A stretch of DNA of 64,000 bases from Microbacterium neungamense (GCF_024971095.1 NZ_CP069717.1:2232001-2296000); one strand, 5' to 3'. Shown: positions 34,741 to 43,565, counted from the first letter of the stretch. The notes: generated by a model not told the origin, from the letters alone. Made by a program: numbers and translations.

Positions 34741-37700
34741 TCAGCGCACCGGCTCGAGCCGCGGGATCTCGTGGCGGTGCGGGGTGCCGAAGCGGTGCGC
34801 GGTGACCGAGACGGCCTGCTCGCGCACGAAGGGGAGCATCTCGATCCGCCCGGCGGACACCACCGGGTTGGCGTAGATGGCCAGGCTCGGCGCCCCCTTC
34901 ACGGCCTGCGCGGTCTCGGTCGCGGGGGCGCCGATGAGACGCACCCGGCCGTCGGCGGCGGCGAGTCGACCGGCGTGCGCCGCCCACGCGGCGGCGTCCT
35001 CCGTGACCACCGCGACGCCGTGGCGGCCGAGCCAGGCGAGCGTGGGCGCGGGCAGCGGCTCGCGGACGCTGACCGTGACGTGCGCACGGGTCCGCAGGCC
35101 CGCGGCGACGACGCGGACGAGCTCGGCGACGCGGCCGCCCTCGAACCGCACCGTGACCGGCACCGCCTGGTAGCGCAGCGCGTTCTGCTCGGTGACCAGC
35201 CCGGTCGCGTCGCGCACGACGCCGAACTCGTCCTCCCAGGCGGCGATGTCGGTCGCCAGAGCACCGCGCAGCCACGCCGCATCCGCCTCGTCGACGCCGG
35301 CCGAGAGCGCGCTCTCGGCGAGCGCGTCCAGGGCGCGGTCGGCGGTGACCGGCGCGTCCTCCCAGTCGGCGAGGCCGACGAGGTAGTTCGGGCCGCCGGC
35401 CTTGGCCCCGGCGCCGACCGCGGCCTTCTTCCAGCCGCCGAACGGCTGGCGCTGCACGATCGCCCCGGTGGTGCCGCGGTTGACGTACACGTTCCCCGCC
35501 TCGACGCGGGCGAGCCAGCGCTGGATCTCCTCCTCGTCCAGCGCGTGCAGACCGGAGGTGAGGCCGTAGTCGATCTCGTTGACGATGTCGATCGCCTCGT
35601 CGAGCGTCTCGGCGGTCATGATCCCGAGCACAGGGCCGAAGTACTCGACCTTGTGGAACTCGCTGCCGCGCTTCACACCGTCGCGGATGCCCGGCAGCCA
35701 CAGCTGACCGGCGTCGTCGAGCTTCTGCGGCTCGAGCAGCCAGGACTCCCCCGCGTGCAGGGTGGTCAAGGCGCCGAGCAGCTTGCCCTCGGCCGGCCCG
35801 ATCAGCGGCCCGATCCGGCTGGTGCCGTCACTCGGCTCGCCGACCGGGTACGAGGTGACGGCGTCGAGGAGCTGACGGCGGAACCGTTCCGAGGTCGCGA
35901 CCGAGCCGACGAGGATCACCAGCGACGCGGCGGAGCACTTCTGGCCGGCGTGGCCGAAGGCCGAGTAGGCGACGTCCTTCGCGGCGAGATCGAGGTCGGC
36001 CGACGGGGTGACGATGATGGCGTTCTTGCCGCTGGTCTCTGCCAGCAGCGGCAGGTCGGCCCGGAAGCCGCGGAACAGCTCGGCGGTCTCGTAGCCGCCG
36101 GTGAGGATCACGCGCTCCACGGCCGGGTCGCTGACCAGTTGCCGGCCGAGCTCGCGACCTTCGAGCTGCACGTACTGCAGCACCTCGCGCGGCACGCCGG
36201 CCTCCCACAGCGCCTCGACCATGACGGCGCCGGAGCGGCGCGCCTGGCGGGCGGGCTTGATGATCACCGGGGAGCCGGTGGCCAGCGCCGACAGCACCGA
36301 TCCGGCCGGGATCGCGACCGGGAAGTTCCACGGCGGGGTGACCACGGTGAGCCCGACGGGGCGCATCGCCGCCCCGTCGACGTGCGCCAGCATCTTCGCG
36401 CTCTCGGCGTAGTAGTGCGCGAAGTCGATCGCCTCGGACACCTCGGGGTCGCCCTGCTCGATGACCTTGCCGGCCTCGGAACCCATCACCTCGAGCAGGT
36501 CGGCGCGGCGCGCCTCGAGCACGTCGCCGGCCCGGTGCAGGATCTCGGCGCGCCCCTCGGCACCCAGCGCGCGCCAGGCCTCACCCGCCGCGACGGCCCT
36601 GGCGATCGCGGCGTCCACCTGCGCGGCCTCGCGGAGCGTGTTCGCGGCGACGGTGTCGTCGCCGAGGGTGGAGTCCTTCATGCGGGCGCGGATGCCGTCG
36701 GCCCACTCCCGGTTCGGGGCGAGGCTCGGGTCGGTGTCGGGCGTGTTCGCGAAGCCCTCGCGCGGGGCCGGTGCCGCGGGAAGCTGCCGGTTCTGCACCC
36801 GGTTCGGGGCCGGCACCTCGGCCGGGATGGTGCGGACGGATGCCAGGAACCGCTCCTTCTCGCGCTCGAACAGGGCCGGATCGCTGTCGAGGTCGAACAC
36901 TGCCGACATGAAGTTCTCCTGCGAGGCGCCCTCCTCGAGACGACGGATCAGGTAGGCGATCGCGACGTCGAACTCGTCCGGGTGCACGACCGGCGTGTAG
37001 AGCAGCAGCGATCCGACGGTGCGCTTGACGACGGTCGCCTGCGCGGACGCCATGCCGAGCAGCATCTCGAACTCGACAGCCCGGTCGGCGGCGCCGGCGA
37101 TCCCGCGCTTCTTCGCCAGCAGCCAGGCGAGGGCGATGTCGAAGAGGTTGTGCCCGGCGACGCCGATGCGCACGTTCTTCACGTGCTCGGGGCGCAGCGC
37201 GTAGTCGAGCACCGCCTTGTAGGAGGAGTCGGACTCCTGCTTGGTCGACCAGGTGGCCAGCGGCCAGCCGTGCGATTCGGCGTCGACGGTCTCCATCGGC
37301 AGGTTGGCGCCCTTCACGACGCGCACCTTGATCGGCGCGCCGCCGGCGGCGACGCGGGCGGCGGCCCACTCCTGCAGCCGGATCATGGCGCCGAGCGCGT
37401 CGGGCAGATAGGCCTGCAGCACGATGCCCGCCTCGAGGCTCTGGAACTCGGGGCGGTCGAGGATGCTGGTGAAGACCGCGATGGTGAGGTCGAGGTCCTT
37501 GTACTCCTCCATGTCGAGGTTGATGAACTTCCGGCCGCGGAGCGCGATGCGGTACAGCGGCAGGAGAGCCTCGGCGGCGTGCGCGACGGCGTCGTCGAAC
37601 GCCCACGGGCTGTGCGGGGCGACGGTCGAGGACACCTTGATCGAGACGTAGTCGACGTCGTTGCGCTGGAGCAGGCGCCGGGTGCCCTCCAGGCGGCGCG

Positions 37701-38196
37701 CCGCCTCCTCCTGGCCGAGGATCGCCTCGCCGAGGAGGTTGATGTTCAGGCGCACGTCCTGCTTCTCGCGGATGCTGCGGATCGCGGCGCCGAGCTTCGC
37801 GTCGCGCGCGTCGACGATGAGGTGGCGCACCATCTGTCGCAGCACCCGGCGGCTGATCGGCACCACGATGCCGGGGAGGACAGGTGCGAGGGCGCCGCCG
37901 AGGGCGATCGCGCCGCGCAGCGGCGCGGGCAGGAACTTCGGTGTGAGCGGCACGAGCTCGCGCAGCTTGCGGGCGGCGACCCTGGTGTCCTCGGGACGCA
38001 CGACGCCGTCCACGAAGCCGACGGTGAAGTCGAGGCCGTTCGGGTCGCGGAGCACGCCGGCGAGGCGCTGGGCGGCGGCGTCCACGGGGACGTCGCGGCT
38101 CTCCACGAGCCAGCGGCGCACGAGCGCGACGGCGTCGTCGGCGAGGTCGGCGAGGTCCGCGGAGGGGGTGTACGCGGATGCGGCGGCGATGGTCAT
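34741..38196 (-). CDS. putA: bifunctional proline dehydrogenase / P5C dehydrogenase, copy 1
   Basis: 1151 residues. Oxidises proline to glutamate in two steps. Proline dehydrogenase TIM barrel from about residue 110 to 430 (RLNINLLGEAILG, FINLDMEEYKDLDLTI, KVRVVKGANLPME). Aldehyde dehydrogenase domain from about 500 (VVTPPWNFPVAIPAG, catalytic Glu in LLAETSGKNAIIV, catalytic Cys in FGHAGQKCSAASL). The N-terminus lacks a ribbon-helix-helix DNA-binding domain, so control must come from another protein, most likely the divergent LysR. About 50% similar by eye to the second copy at 49800. No SD is seen before the ATG. Confidence 0.95.
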   Translation of the reverse strand: MTIAAASAYTPSADLADLADDAVALVRRWLVESRDVPVDAAAQRLAGVLRDPNGLDFTVGFVDGVVRPEDTRVAARKLRELVPLTPKFLPAPLRGAIALGGALAPVLPGIVVPISRRVLRQMVRHLIVDARDAKLGAAIRSIREKQDVRLNINLLGEAILGQEEAARRLEGTRRLLQRNDVDYVSIKVSSTVAPHSPWAFDDAVAHAAEALLPLYRIALRGRKFINLDMEEYKDLDLTIAVFTSILDRPEFQSLEAGIVLQAYLPDALGAMIRLQEWAAARVAAGGAPIKVRVVKGANLPMETVDAESHGWPLATWSTKQESDSSYKAVLDYALRPEHVKNVRIGVAGHNLFDIALAWLLAKKRGIAGAADRAVEFEMLLGMASAQATVVKRTVGSLLLYTPVVHPDEFDVAIAYLIRRLEEGASQENFMSAVFDLDSDPALFEREKERFLASVRTIPAEVPAPNRVQNRQLPAAPAPREGFANTPDTDPSLAPNREWADGIRARMKDSTLGDDTVAANTLREAAQVDAAIARAVAAGEAWRALGAEGRAEILHRAGDVLEARRADLLEVMGSEAGKVIEQGDPEVSEAIDFAHYYAESAKMLAHVDGAAMRPVGLTVVTPPWNFPVAIPAGSVLSALATGSPVIIKPARQARRSGAVMVEALWEAGVPREVLQYVQLEGRELGRQLVSDPAVERVILTGGYETAELFRGFRADLPLLAETSGKNAIIVTPSADLDLAAKDVAYSAFGHAGQKCSAASLVILVGSVATSERFRRQLLDAVTSYPVGEPSDGTSRIGPLIGPAEGKLLGALTTLHAGESWLLEPQKLDDAGQLWLPGIRDGVKRGSEFHKVEYFGPVLGIMTAETLDEAIDIVNEIDYGLTSGLHALDEEEIQRWLARVEAGNVYVNRGTTGAIVQRQPFGGWKKAAVGAGAKAGGPNYLVGLADWEDAPVTADRALDALAESALSAGVDEADAAWLRGALATDIAAWEDEFGVVRDATGLVTEQNALRYQAVPVTVRFEGGRVAELVRVVAAGLRTRAHVTVSVREPLPAPTLAWLGRHGVAVVTEDAAAWAAHAGRLAAADGRVRLIGAPATETAQAVKGAPSLAIYANPVVSAGRIEMLPFVREQAVSVTAHRFGTPHRHEIPRLEPVR

Positions 38197-38342
38197 GCAT
38201 CCAGGATGCCGCCGCCGACCTTCCAGGAAAAGCGACGATTCCCAATGGATAATGTTCGAAAACCCCACCCAATCCCGACCCCCCACCCTGTCCTCCCATC
38301 CCGGCATCCGTCCTCCCGGCACCCTCCCCTTCACGTCACTTC

Positions 38343-38413
38343 GGGTTTGGGGCGGATTTCTGCGTTTGGGGCGGTGCTGCACCGCCCCAAACGCGAGAAT
38401 CCGCCCCAAACCC
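38343..38413. repeat. 71-bp imperfect hairpin with paired GTTTGGGGCGG motifs
   Basis: Left arm 38343-38377 and right arm 38379-38413 are complementary except for a 4-base block near the middle, with a one-base loop. Each arm contains two copies of TTTGGGGCGG, so the structure is two nested inverted pairs. It lies between divergent putA and LysR starts, 147 bp from putA, so a terminator role for either gene is not expected. A REPIN-like element or regulatory structure is possible. Confidence 0.85.
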
Positions 38414-38478
38414 GGGGAAAAGGAGGAGGGAGAGGGAGGAGGAGGGAGGAGGAGGGACGGGGGAGATGAGAGAGACCG
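38414..38478. other. purine-rich tract upstream of the LysR gene
   Basis: About 50 bases almost purely A/G built of AGGAGG-like units follow the hairpin and lead to the LysR start. It offers several SD-like sites and could form an unusual DNA structure. Confidence 0.6.
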
Positions 38479-39372
38479 ATGTTCGAACTCCGACGACTGC
38501 GGATGCTGCACGAGCTGGCACTCCGCGGCACCATCGCCGAGGTGGCCGCGAACCTGTCCTACAGCCCGTCCACGGTGTCGCAGCAGCTGGCGATCCTGGA
38601 GCGCGAGGCCGGCGTTCCCCTGCTCGAGCCGGACGGCCGGCGGGTGCGCCTGACCGCGCACGGCCGGCAGCTGGCCGCGCACGCGGCGCGGGCACTCGAG
38701 CTCGACGAGGCGGCACGGGCGGCGCTGTCCGCGCACGGCGGCCTGGAGCCGGTGCGGATGGCGGCGATGCCGACGGCCGCGCAGACGATCGTGCCCGCCG
38801 CGCTGACGCTCCTCGCCGAACGGATGCCCGCACTGCGCGTCGAGGTGGCCGAGCTCGCGCCGGAGGACGGCCTGTTCGAGCTCGCCGCCCGCCGCTTCGA
38901 CCTCGTCATCGCGGAGCAGTATCCGGGGCACACCCGGGAGCGGCGCGAGGGCGTGAAGCACGAGCTGCTCGGCGAGGACCCGATCCGGCTGGTGCTGCCG
39001 CCGGCCGAGGAGCCGCAGCCCCTGGCCGCGCTCCGCGACCGCGCCTGGGTGATGGAGCCGCCCGGCACCGCGGCACGGCAGTGGGCCGTGCAGCAGTGCC
39101 GGGCTGCGGGTTTCGAGCCGGACGTGCGGTTCGAGGCCACCGACCTCACCGCGCACGTCCGGCTCGTCGCGGCCGGTCACGCGGTCGGGATGCTGCCCGA
39201 CCTGATCTGGGGCGACCGCCGCCCGGAGGTGACGCTCGCCCCGCTCCCGGGCGAACCGGTCCGCGAGGTGTTCACGGCGGTGCGCACCGTGGCCCGCGAG
39301 GCCGGCGGCATCCGCGCGGTGCGTTCGGCGCTGGCCGAGGCGCTGGCATCCCACCGCGACCCCGCGGGCTGA
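38479..39372 (+). CDS. LysR-family regulator, candidate putA regulator
   Basis: 297 residues. HTH: MFELRRLRMLHELALRGTIA, EVAANLSYSPSTVSQQLAIL, EREAGVPLLEPDGRRVRLT. Effector domain from about residue 90 (MAAMPTAAQTIVPAALTLLA). It is transcribed away from putA with 282 bp between starts, including an AT-rich patch (GACGATTCCCAATGGATAAT) typical of a LysR target promoter. Control of proline catabolism by a LysR protein is therefore likely but unproven. Confidence 0.9.
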   Translation: MFELRRLRMLHELALRGTIAEVAANLSYSPSTVSQQLAILEREAGVPLLEPDGRRVRLTAHGRQLAAHAARALELDEAARAALSAHGGLEPVRMAAMPTAAQTIVPAALTLLAERMPALRVEVAELAPEDGLFELAARRFDLVIAEQYPGHTRERREGVKHELLGEDPIRLVLPPAEEPQPLAALRDRAWVMEPPGTAARQWAVQQCRAAGFEPDVRFEATDLTAHVRLVAAGHAVGMLPDLIWGDRRPEVTLAPLPGEPVREVFTAVRTVAREAGGIRAVRSALAEALASHRDPAG

Positions 39373-39389
39373 CCCACCGGGGCGCGCGC

Positions 39390-40607
39390 TTACTCGACGA
39401 CCGCGATCTCGTTCGGCGTCTCGGGCAGGCCCGCGCGGGCGATCTCCTCGCCGCCGGCGGCGTCGAGGGCGACGATCTCACGGTTCGCGGCGTCGGTCAC
39501 GTACACCACATCGCCGGCGACGGCGATGGCCGGATGCGGCTGCTGCCACTCGGCCGGTCCCTCCCAGGCCTCGATCGCGTCGTGCGAGGCCGTCACCGCG
39601 CCGGTCGCCGGGTCGATCACGTGCAGCCAGCCGTCAGAGCCGATCATCAGCGCATCGCCGGACGGACCGCGCACGACGCCGCGCCAGGTGTACTCGACGC
39701 CGTCCGGCAGAGCCACCTTCTGCAGGGTCTTCGCCTCGGTGTCGACGAGGACGATGTCCGAGAGCAGGTAGCCCTCGGCATCAGGGTCGTCGTTGTAGTC
39801 CATCACCACGAGCGGGCTGTCCTCGGAGGCGTACGCGTTGCCGATCCGGCCGTACGCGTCCGGAGAGGTCAGCTTCGTGATCTCGCCGTCGTCGTACACG
39901 AGCACGCCGTTCTCGCATCCGAAGACGAGCGCCTCGTCCTTCGCCGCGCCCTCGCCGTGCACACCGGGGCAGTCGGCGTTCGCCGCGATCTCGGCACCCT
40001 CGGCATCCGTCGCGCGGATGCCGGTGCGGGCCGTGGCGTCGCCGACGGTGGTCACGAGCGTGCCGTCCTCGAGGACGACGGACACACCGTGGTGCGCCTC
40101 CACGCCCGGGACGACCTCCGCCGCGGGCAGTGTGCCGTCCATCTCGGCGAGCTCGGCGGTGTCGAAGATCGTCGTGTCGCTGGTGGCGTCGTCGTAGAGC
40201 ACTGTGCGGCCGGCGTGGCGCACCACGTGCGCGGCCGCCTCGGCCGGGACCACGAGGTCGGTGAGCTCGGCGGCATCCATGTCGAGGAACTGGAAGCCCT
40301 TCGACGTGGTGACGACGACGTGCCGGTCGTCGCCGGCGGGATTCAGCCGCACGAACTCCTCCGAGGGCAGGTCCGCGATCACTTCGAGCGTCTCGCCGTC
40401 CACGACGAGCACACCGCCCTCGTAGGCGATGGCGACGCGTGGGCCGTCACCCGCCGCGGCGGCGTCGGTGTCGGTGTCTGCGGCATCGGTGTCTGCGGCG
40501 CCGGACGGCGCGGCGCATCCCGACAGCAGGACGGCTGCGATGCCGGCGGCCGCGGCGGCACGCAGCGCGCGCCCGGCCGCTGTCGACTGGCGTGTTCTCA
40601 TTTTCAT
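39390..40607 (-). CDS. lipoprotein, AztD-like zinc metallochaperone
   Basis: 405 residues. Lipoprotein signal: basic start, hydrophobic stretch, lipobox LLSGCAA (Cys about 31), then an Asp-rich flexible linker. The body is a beta-propeller with repeats such as ADLPSEEFVRLNPAGDDRHV, DCPGVHGEGAAKDEALVFGC (two cysteines, likely a disulfide), DAYGRIGNAYASEDSP and EWQQPHPAIAV. This order of motifs is that of AztD, which hands zinc to the AztC binding protein. No aztABC genes are adjacent, and the His-rich loop of AztD is reduced. A half-site TGAAAATGA overlaps the start, weakly Zur-like. Confidence 0.72.
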   Translation of the reverse strand: MKMRTRQSTAAGRALRAAAAAGIAAVLLSGCAAPSGAADTDAADTDTDAAAAGDGPRVAIAYEGGVLVVDGETLEVIADLPSEEFVRLNPAGDDRHVVVTTSKGFQFLDMDAAELTDLVVPAEAAAHVVRHAGRTVLYDDATSDTTIFDTAELAEMDGTLPAAEVVPGVEAHHGVSVVLEDGTLVTTVGDATARTGIRATDAEGAEIAANADCPGVHGEGAAKDEALVFGCENGVLVYDDGEITKLTSPDAYGRIGNAYASEDSPLVVMDYNDDPDAEGYLLSDIVLVDTEAKTLQKVALPDGVEYTWRGVVRGPSGDALMIGSDGWLHVIDPATGAVTASHDAIEAWEGPAEWQQPHPAIAVAGDVVYVTDAANREIVALDAAGGEEIARAGLPETPNEIAVVE

Positions 40608-40714
40608 CGCGGGGATGCGAAGGGGAACGACAACGGCGGGGCCCTCGCTCGCGGGCCGGCCGGGCGCGGCGGCTCGCGGCGGGTCAGGCGGTGCGGATCG
40701 CCGTGCGCGGCGGT

Positions 40715-41662
40715 TCAGGCGGTGCGGATGACCGCGTGCGGCATCCGCTTCCGCATCACGCGGATGGCCTCGGGGCTGTGGTCGACGAGCACCGCGTCGC
40801 GGCCGAGGGCGGATGCCACGGCGCCGGTCGTGCCGGAGCCGGCGAACAGGTCGAGCACGCGGTCGCCCGGACGGCTGGATGCCTGCACGATGCGGCGCAG
40901 GATGCCCTCGGGCTTCTGCGTCGGATAGCCGGTCTTCTCCCGGCCGGTGGTCGGCACGATCGTGTGCCACCAGACATCCGTGGGCAGCTTGCCTCGCGCC
41001 GCCTTCTCGGGCGTGACGAGGCCGGGGGCCATGTACGGCTCGCGGTCGATGTCGTCGGCGTTGAACACGTGCCCGCCGGGGGTCTTCACGTAGACCAGGA
41101 TCGTGTCGTGCTTGGTCGGCCAGCGCCGGCGCGACTTGGCGCCGTAGTCGTAGGCCCAGATGATCTCGTTCAGGAAGGCGTCGCGACCGAACACAGCGTC
41201 GAGCATGACCTTGGCGTAATGGGCCTCGCGATAGTCGAGGTGCAGGTAGAGGGTGCCGTCGGCGGCGAGGAGCCGCCAGGCCTCCTCGAGGCGCGGCATC
41301 AGGAAGGCGCCGTAGTCGTCGAACCGGTCGTCGTACTGGCGCAGCATCCCGCGCACGCGCTCGTACGCATGCCCGTGGAAGCCGTGACGCACCTCGCGCT
41401 CGCTCCCGCCGTCAGCCGGCGCATCCTGGGCCGGGCGGCGGGAGGTGATCACCTGGCGCTGCTGGGCGCGGCCGGTGTTGAACGGCGGGTCGAGGTAGAC
41501 CAGGGTGAACGATGCCGAGGGCAGCGTGCGGGCGACCTCGAGGCTGTCGCCCTGAATGACCTCGACGGCCCCCGGCGCGGCCCCTGAGCCCGTCTCGGAC
41601 CCTGAGCCCGTCGAAGGGTCCGCCCCCTCATCGGCGGCGATCACGGCACGCGATGCAGCCAT
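40715..41662 (-). CDS. orphan DNA methyltransferase, beta class
   Basis: 315 residues from ATG 41662 (22-bp overlap with the ligase gene); GTG 41644 in a GTGA overlap is an alternative. Motif IV LVYLDPPFNTG comes before motif I VLDLFAGSGTTGAVA, which defines the beta class that modifies adenine-N6 or cytosine-N4. YPTQKPEGILRRIV precedes the AdoMet site as usual. No restriction endonuclease is nearby, so it is probably an orphan. Residues about 13-33 are coded by a dispersed repeat (GADPSTGSGSETGSG), a non-conserved extension. Confidence 0.88.
   Translation of the reverse strand: MAASRAVIAADEGADPSTGSGSETGSGAAPGAVEVIQGDSLEVARTLPSASFTLVYLDPPFNTGRAQQRQVITSRRPAQDAPADGGSEREVRHGFHGHAYERVRGMLRQYDDRFDDYGAFLMPRLEEAWRLLAADGTLYLHLDYREAHYAKVMLDAVFGRDAFLNEIIWAYDYGAKSRRRWPTKHDTILVYVKTPGGHVFNADDIDREPYMAPGLVTPEKAARGKLPTDVWWHTIVPTTGREKTGYPTQKPEGILRRIVQASSRPGDRVLDLFAGSGTTGAVASALGRDAVLVDHSPEAIRVMRKRMPHAVIRTA
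41583..41621. repeat. dispersed repeat inside the methyltransferase gene
   Basis: On the minus strand GGACCCTTCGACGGGCTCAG is followed by a second GGGCTCAG block. It translates in frame near the methyltransferase N-terminus and resembles the sequence before the galK repeat at 28788-28820. Confidence 0.7.
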
Positions 41663-42690
41663 GCCTCGGTCGCGAACTTCGATGCGACGAGCGCCTCGGC
41701 GTCGGCGTACTCGTCGGGTGTGATCGTGCCGTCCTCGGCGCCGGTGAGGGAGCGGAAGGTGTCCTTGAAGCGCTCGATGATCTCTGCGCGCGGCAGACCG
41801 GTCTGGCTGCGCAGCGGGTCGACGCGCTTGGCGGCAGAGACGGTGCCCTTGTCGCTGAGCTTCTCCCGGCCGATGCGCAGCACCTCGGTCATCATCTGAC
41901 CGTCGATGTCGTACGACAGGGTGGCGTGGTGCAGCACGCCGCCGTTGGCCAGGCGCTTCTGCGCAGCGCCGCCGATCTTGCCGGTCGGGCTGGCGATGTC
42001 GTTCAGCGGCTGGTAGGTCGCCTCGATCCCGACGGAGCGCAGCGCCTGCAGCACCCAGTCGTCGAGGTACGCGTACGAGTCGGCGAAGGTCATGCCCTGC
42101 ACGAGGGATGCCGGCACGTACAGCGAGTACGTGATGATCTGCCCGGCCGCCATGAGCATCGCCCCGCCGCCGGAGATCCGGCGCACCACGTCGAAGCCGT
42201 GCCGGGCGGCGCCCTCGGGGTCGACCTCGTTGCGGTAGGACTGGAACGAGCCGATCACGACCGCGGACTCGTTCCACTCCCAGATCCGCAGCGTGGGGCG
42301 ACGCCGGCCCTCGCCGACGCGTGCGGTGAGCACCTCGTCGAGGGCGAGGTTCATCCGCGGCGAGACGGCGTGCTCGTGCACGATCTCCCAGTCGAAGTCG
42401 CGCCAGCCCGGGGCGGTGACGAGGGCGCGGCGTACCGCGGTGCCGACCGCCTCCGGGGAGAAGCCGAGCAGCTGTGCGCCGTCGGGGAGCGCCCGGCGGA
42501 CGGCGGCCGCGATCGTGGCGACATCGGCCTCGGCCGGCATCCCCGTCACCGCGGTGTTGATGTCGTCGAGGGCCGTGTCCGGCTCGAGGAAGAAATCCCC
42601 GGCGAGGCGGAAGTCCCGGATCAGGCCGTTCTCGACCTCGAGGTCGACGACGACGAGCTTTCCGCCTGGGACCTTGTACTCTCCGTGCAC
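41641..42690 (-). CDS. lipoate-protein ligase family protein, accessory domain first
   Basis: 349 residues from GTG 42690. Residues 1-85 (HGEYKVPGGKLVVVDLEVEN, AGDFFLEPDTALDDINTAV, GFSPEAVGTAVRRAL) match the small accessory domain found at the C-terminus of E. coli LplA; the BPL_LplA catalytic domain follows (WEWNESAVVIGSFQSYRNEV, RRISGGGAMLMAAGQIITYS, GKIGGAAQKRL with the lysine). So the order is the reverse of E. coli. It would attach lipoate to dehydrogenase E2 or GcvH proteins. TAAGCT lies seven bases upstream. Confidence 0.85.
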   Translation of the reverse strand: MHGEYKVPGGKLVVVDLEVENGLIRDFRLAGDFFLEPDTALDDINTAVTGMPAEADVATIAAAVRRALPDGAQLLGFSPEAVGTAVRRALVTAPGWRDFDWEIVHEHAVSPRMNLALDEVLTARVGEGRRRPTLRIWEWNESAVVIGSFQSYRNEVDPEGAARHGFDVVRRISGGGAMLMAAGQIITYSLYVPASLVQGMTFADSYAYLDDWVLQALRSVGIEATYQPLNDIASPTGKIGGAAQKRLANGGVLHHATLSYDIDGQMMTEVLRIGREKLSDKGTVSAAKRVDPLRSQTGLPRAEIIERFKDTFRSLTGAEDGTITPDEYADAEALVASKFATEAWLHRVP

Positions 42691-42697
42691 GCAGTCC

Positions 42698-42703
42698 AGC
42701 TTA
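42698..42703 (-). promoter_or_regulatory. -10 element (TAAGCT) of the lipoate ligase gene
   Basis: TAAGCT seven bases before GTG 42690; its TAA is also the stop codon of the lysophospholipase gene. Confidence 0.45.
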
Positions 42704-43558
42704 GGCGCGAGGCGGGAAGCGGCGGTCGAGCCAGGCGAGGACGTCCGCGCGGACCTCCTCCTGGTTCGTCTCGTTGAACAGCTCGTGCCGGGCATCCGGA
42801 TAGACGAGCGTCGTGACATCCGTGAGCCCTGAGCGCGTGCGATACGCGTGCGCGAGCCGGTGCACGCTGCGGGGCCCGCCGACCGGGTCGTCGCGGCCCA
42901 CGAGCAGCAGCACCGGGATGTCCCTGCCGAGGTCGCGGCGCGGCACGCCGTAGAGCCGCGCCGCCTCGACCGGGCCGAAGAGCTTCAACAGGGGCACGTC
43001 GGTCGTGAGCGGGTCATCTGCGAAGGCCCGCCACACCTCGGGATCGCGGGAGAGCCATTCGAAGCCGGTGGCATCGGGCGCCTTCCACCGCGCGTTCAGC
43101 GGCAGCGGGTTCAGGTCGGTCGGGGTGAGCAGCGCGGAGCCGGAGAGGATGACCGCGTCGTAGGCCTCCGGATGCCGGTTGAGGAGCTTCTGCGCGAGGA
43201 ACGACCCCCAGGAGTGCCCGAGCAGCACGAGCGGGAGGTCGGGGTGCTCGGCGCGGATGATCTCCGTCAGCCGCCACACCGCATCGACTGCGGCGCGCAG
43301 TCCGCCCTTGCCGAGCCGGCCGAGCCGTTCCGGCCCGCCGTGCTGACGGATGCCGGTGCGGCCGTGTCCGCGGTGGTCGTCGGCGTACACGTGGAATCCG
43401 GCGCCGGTGAGCGCCTCGATGAGCTTCGGGTACCGTCCGGCGTGCTCGCCCACACCGTGCAGCAGCTGCACGACGCCGCGGGCGGGCTCCTGCGCCTCGT
43501 GCACGTCGTAGACGATCGCGATGCCGTACGCGTCGGTGAACTCCGCTGTGCGCGTCAT
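42701..43558 (-). CDS. alpha/beta hydrolase, lysophospholipase/monoacylglycerol lipase type
   Basis: 285 residues. VVQLLHGVGEHAGRYPKLIE gives the oxyanion His-Gly, DDHRGHGRTG is the conserved lysophospholipase block, VLLGHSWGSFLAQKLL has the nucleophilic Ser, and DARHELFNETN carries the catalytic His; an Asp in VGRDDPVGG completes the triad. Cytoplasmic, no signal peptide. The start ATG 43558 has TAGACT seven bases before it. Likely cleaves acyl esters of glycerol or lysophospholipids. Confidence 0.9.
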   Translation of the reverse strand: MTRTAEFTDAYGIAIVYDVHEAQEPARGVVQLLHGVGEHAGRYPKLIEALTGAGFHVYADDHRGHGRTGIRQHGGPERLGRLGKGGLRAAVDAVWRLTEIIRAEHPDLPLVLLGHSWGSFLAQKLLNRHPEAYDAVILSGSALLTPTDLNPLPLNARWKAPDATGFEWLSRDPEVWRAFADDPLTTDVPLLKLFGPVEAARLYGVPRRDLGRDIPVLLLVGRDDPVGGPRSVHRLAHAYRTRSGLTDVTTLVYPDARHELFNETNQEEVRADVLAWLDRRFPPRA

Positions 43559-43565
43559 GCCGACG

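Noticed and set aside
38343..38413. Hairpin considered as the terminator of putA or LysR
   Set aside because: Both genes start, not end, here; no gene end faces it.
40599..40611. TGAAAATGA near the AztD start as a full Zur box
   Set aside because: Only one half fits; the second half of the palindrome is not present.
40715..41662. Methyltransferase considered as part of a restriction-modification system
   Set aside because: Neighbours are a lipoate ligase and an AztD-like gene; no endonuclease or specificity subunit is present in the window.
42701..42703. Lysophospholipase and lipoate ligase read as one operon with coupled translation
   Set aside because: There is a TAAGCT promoter-like element at the junction and an 11-base gap, so separate initiation is at least as likely.
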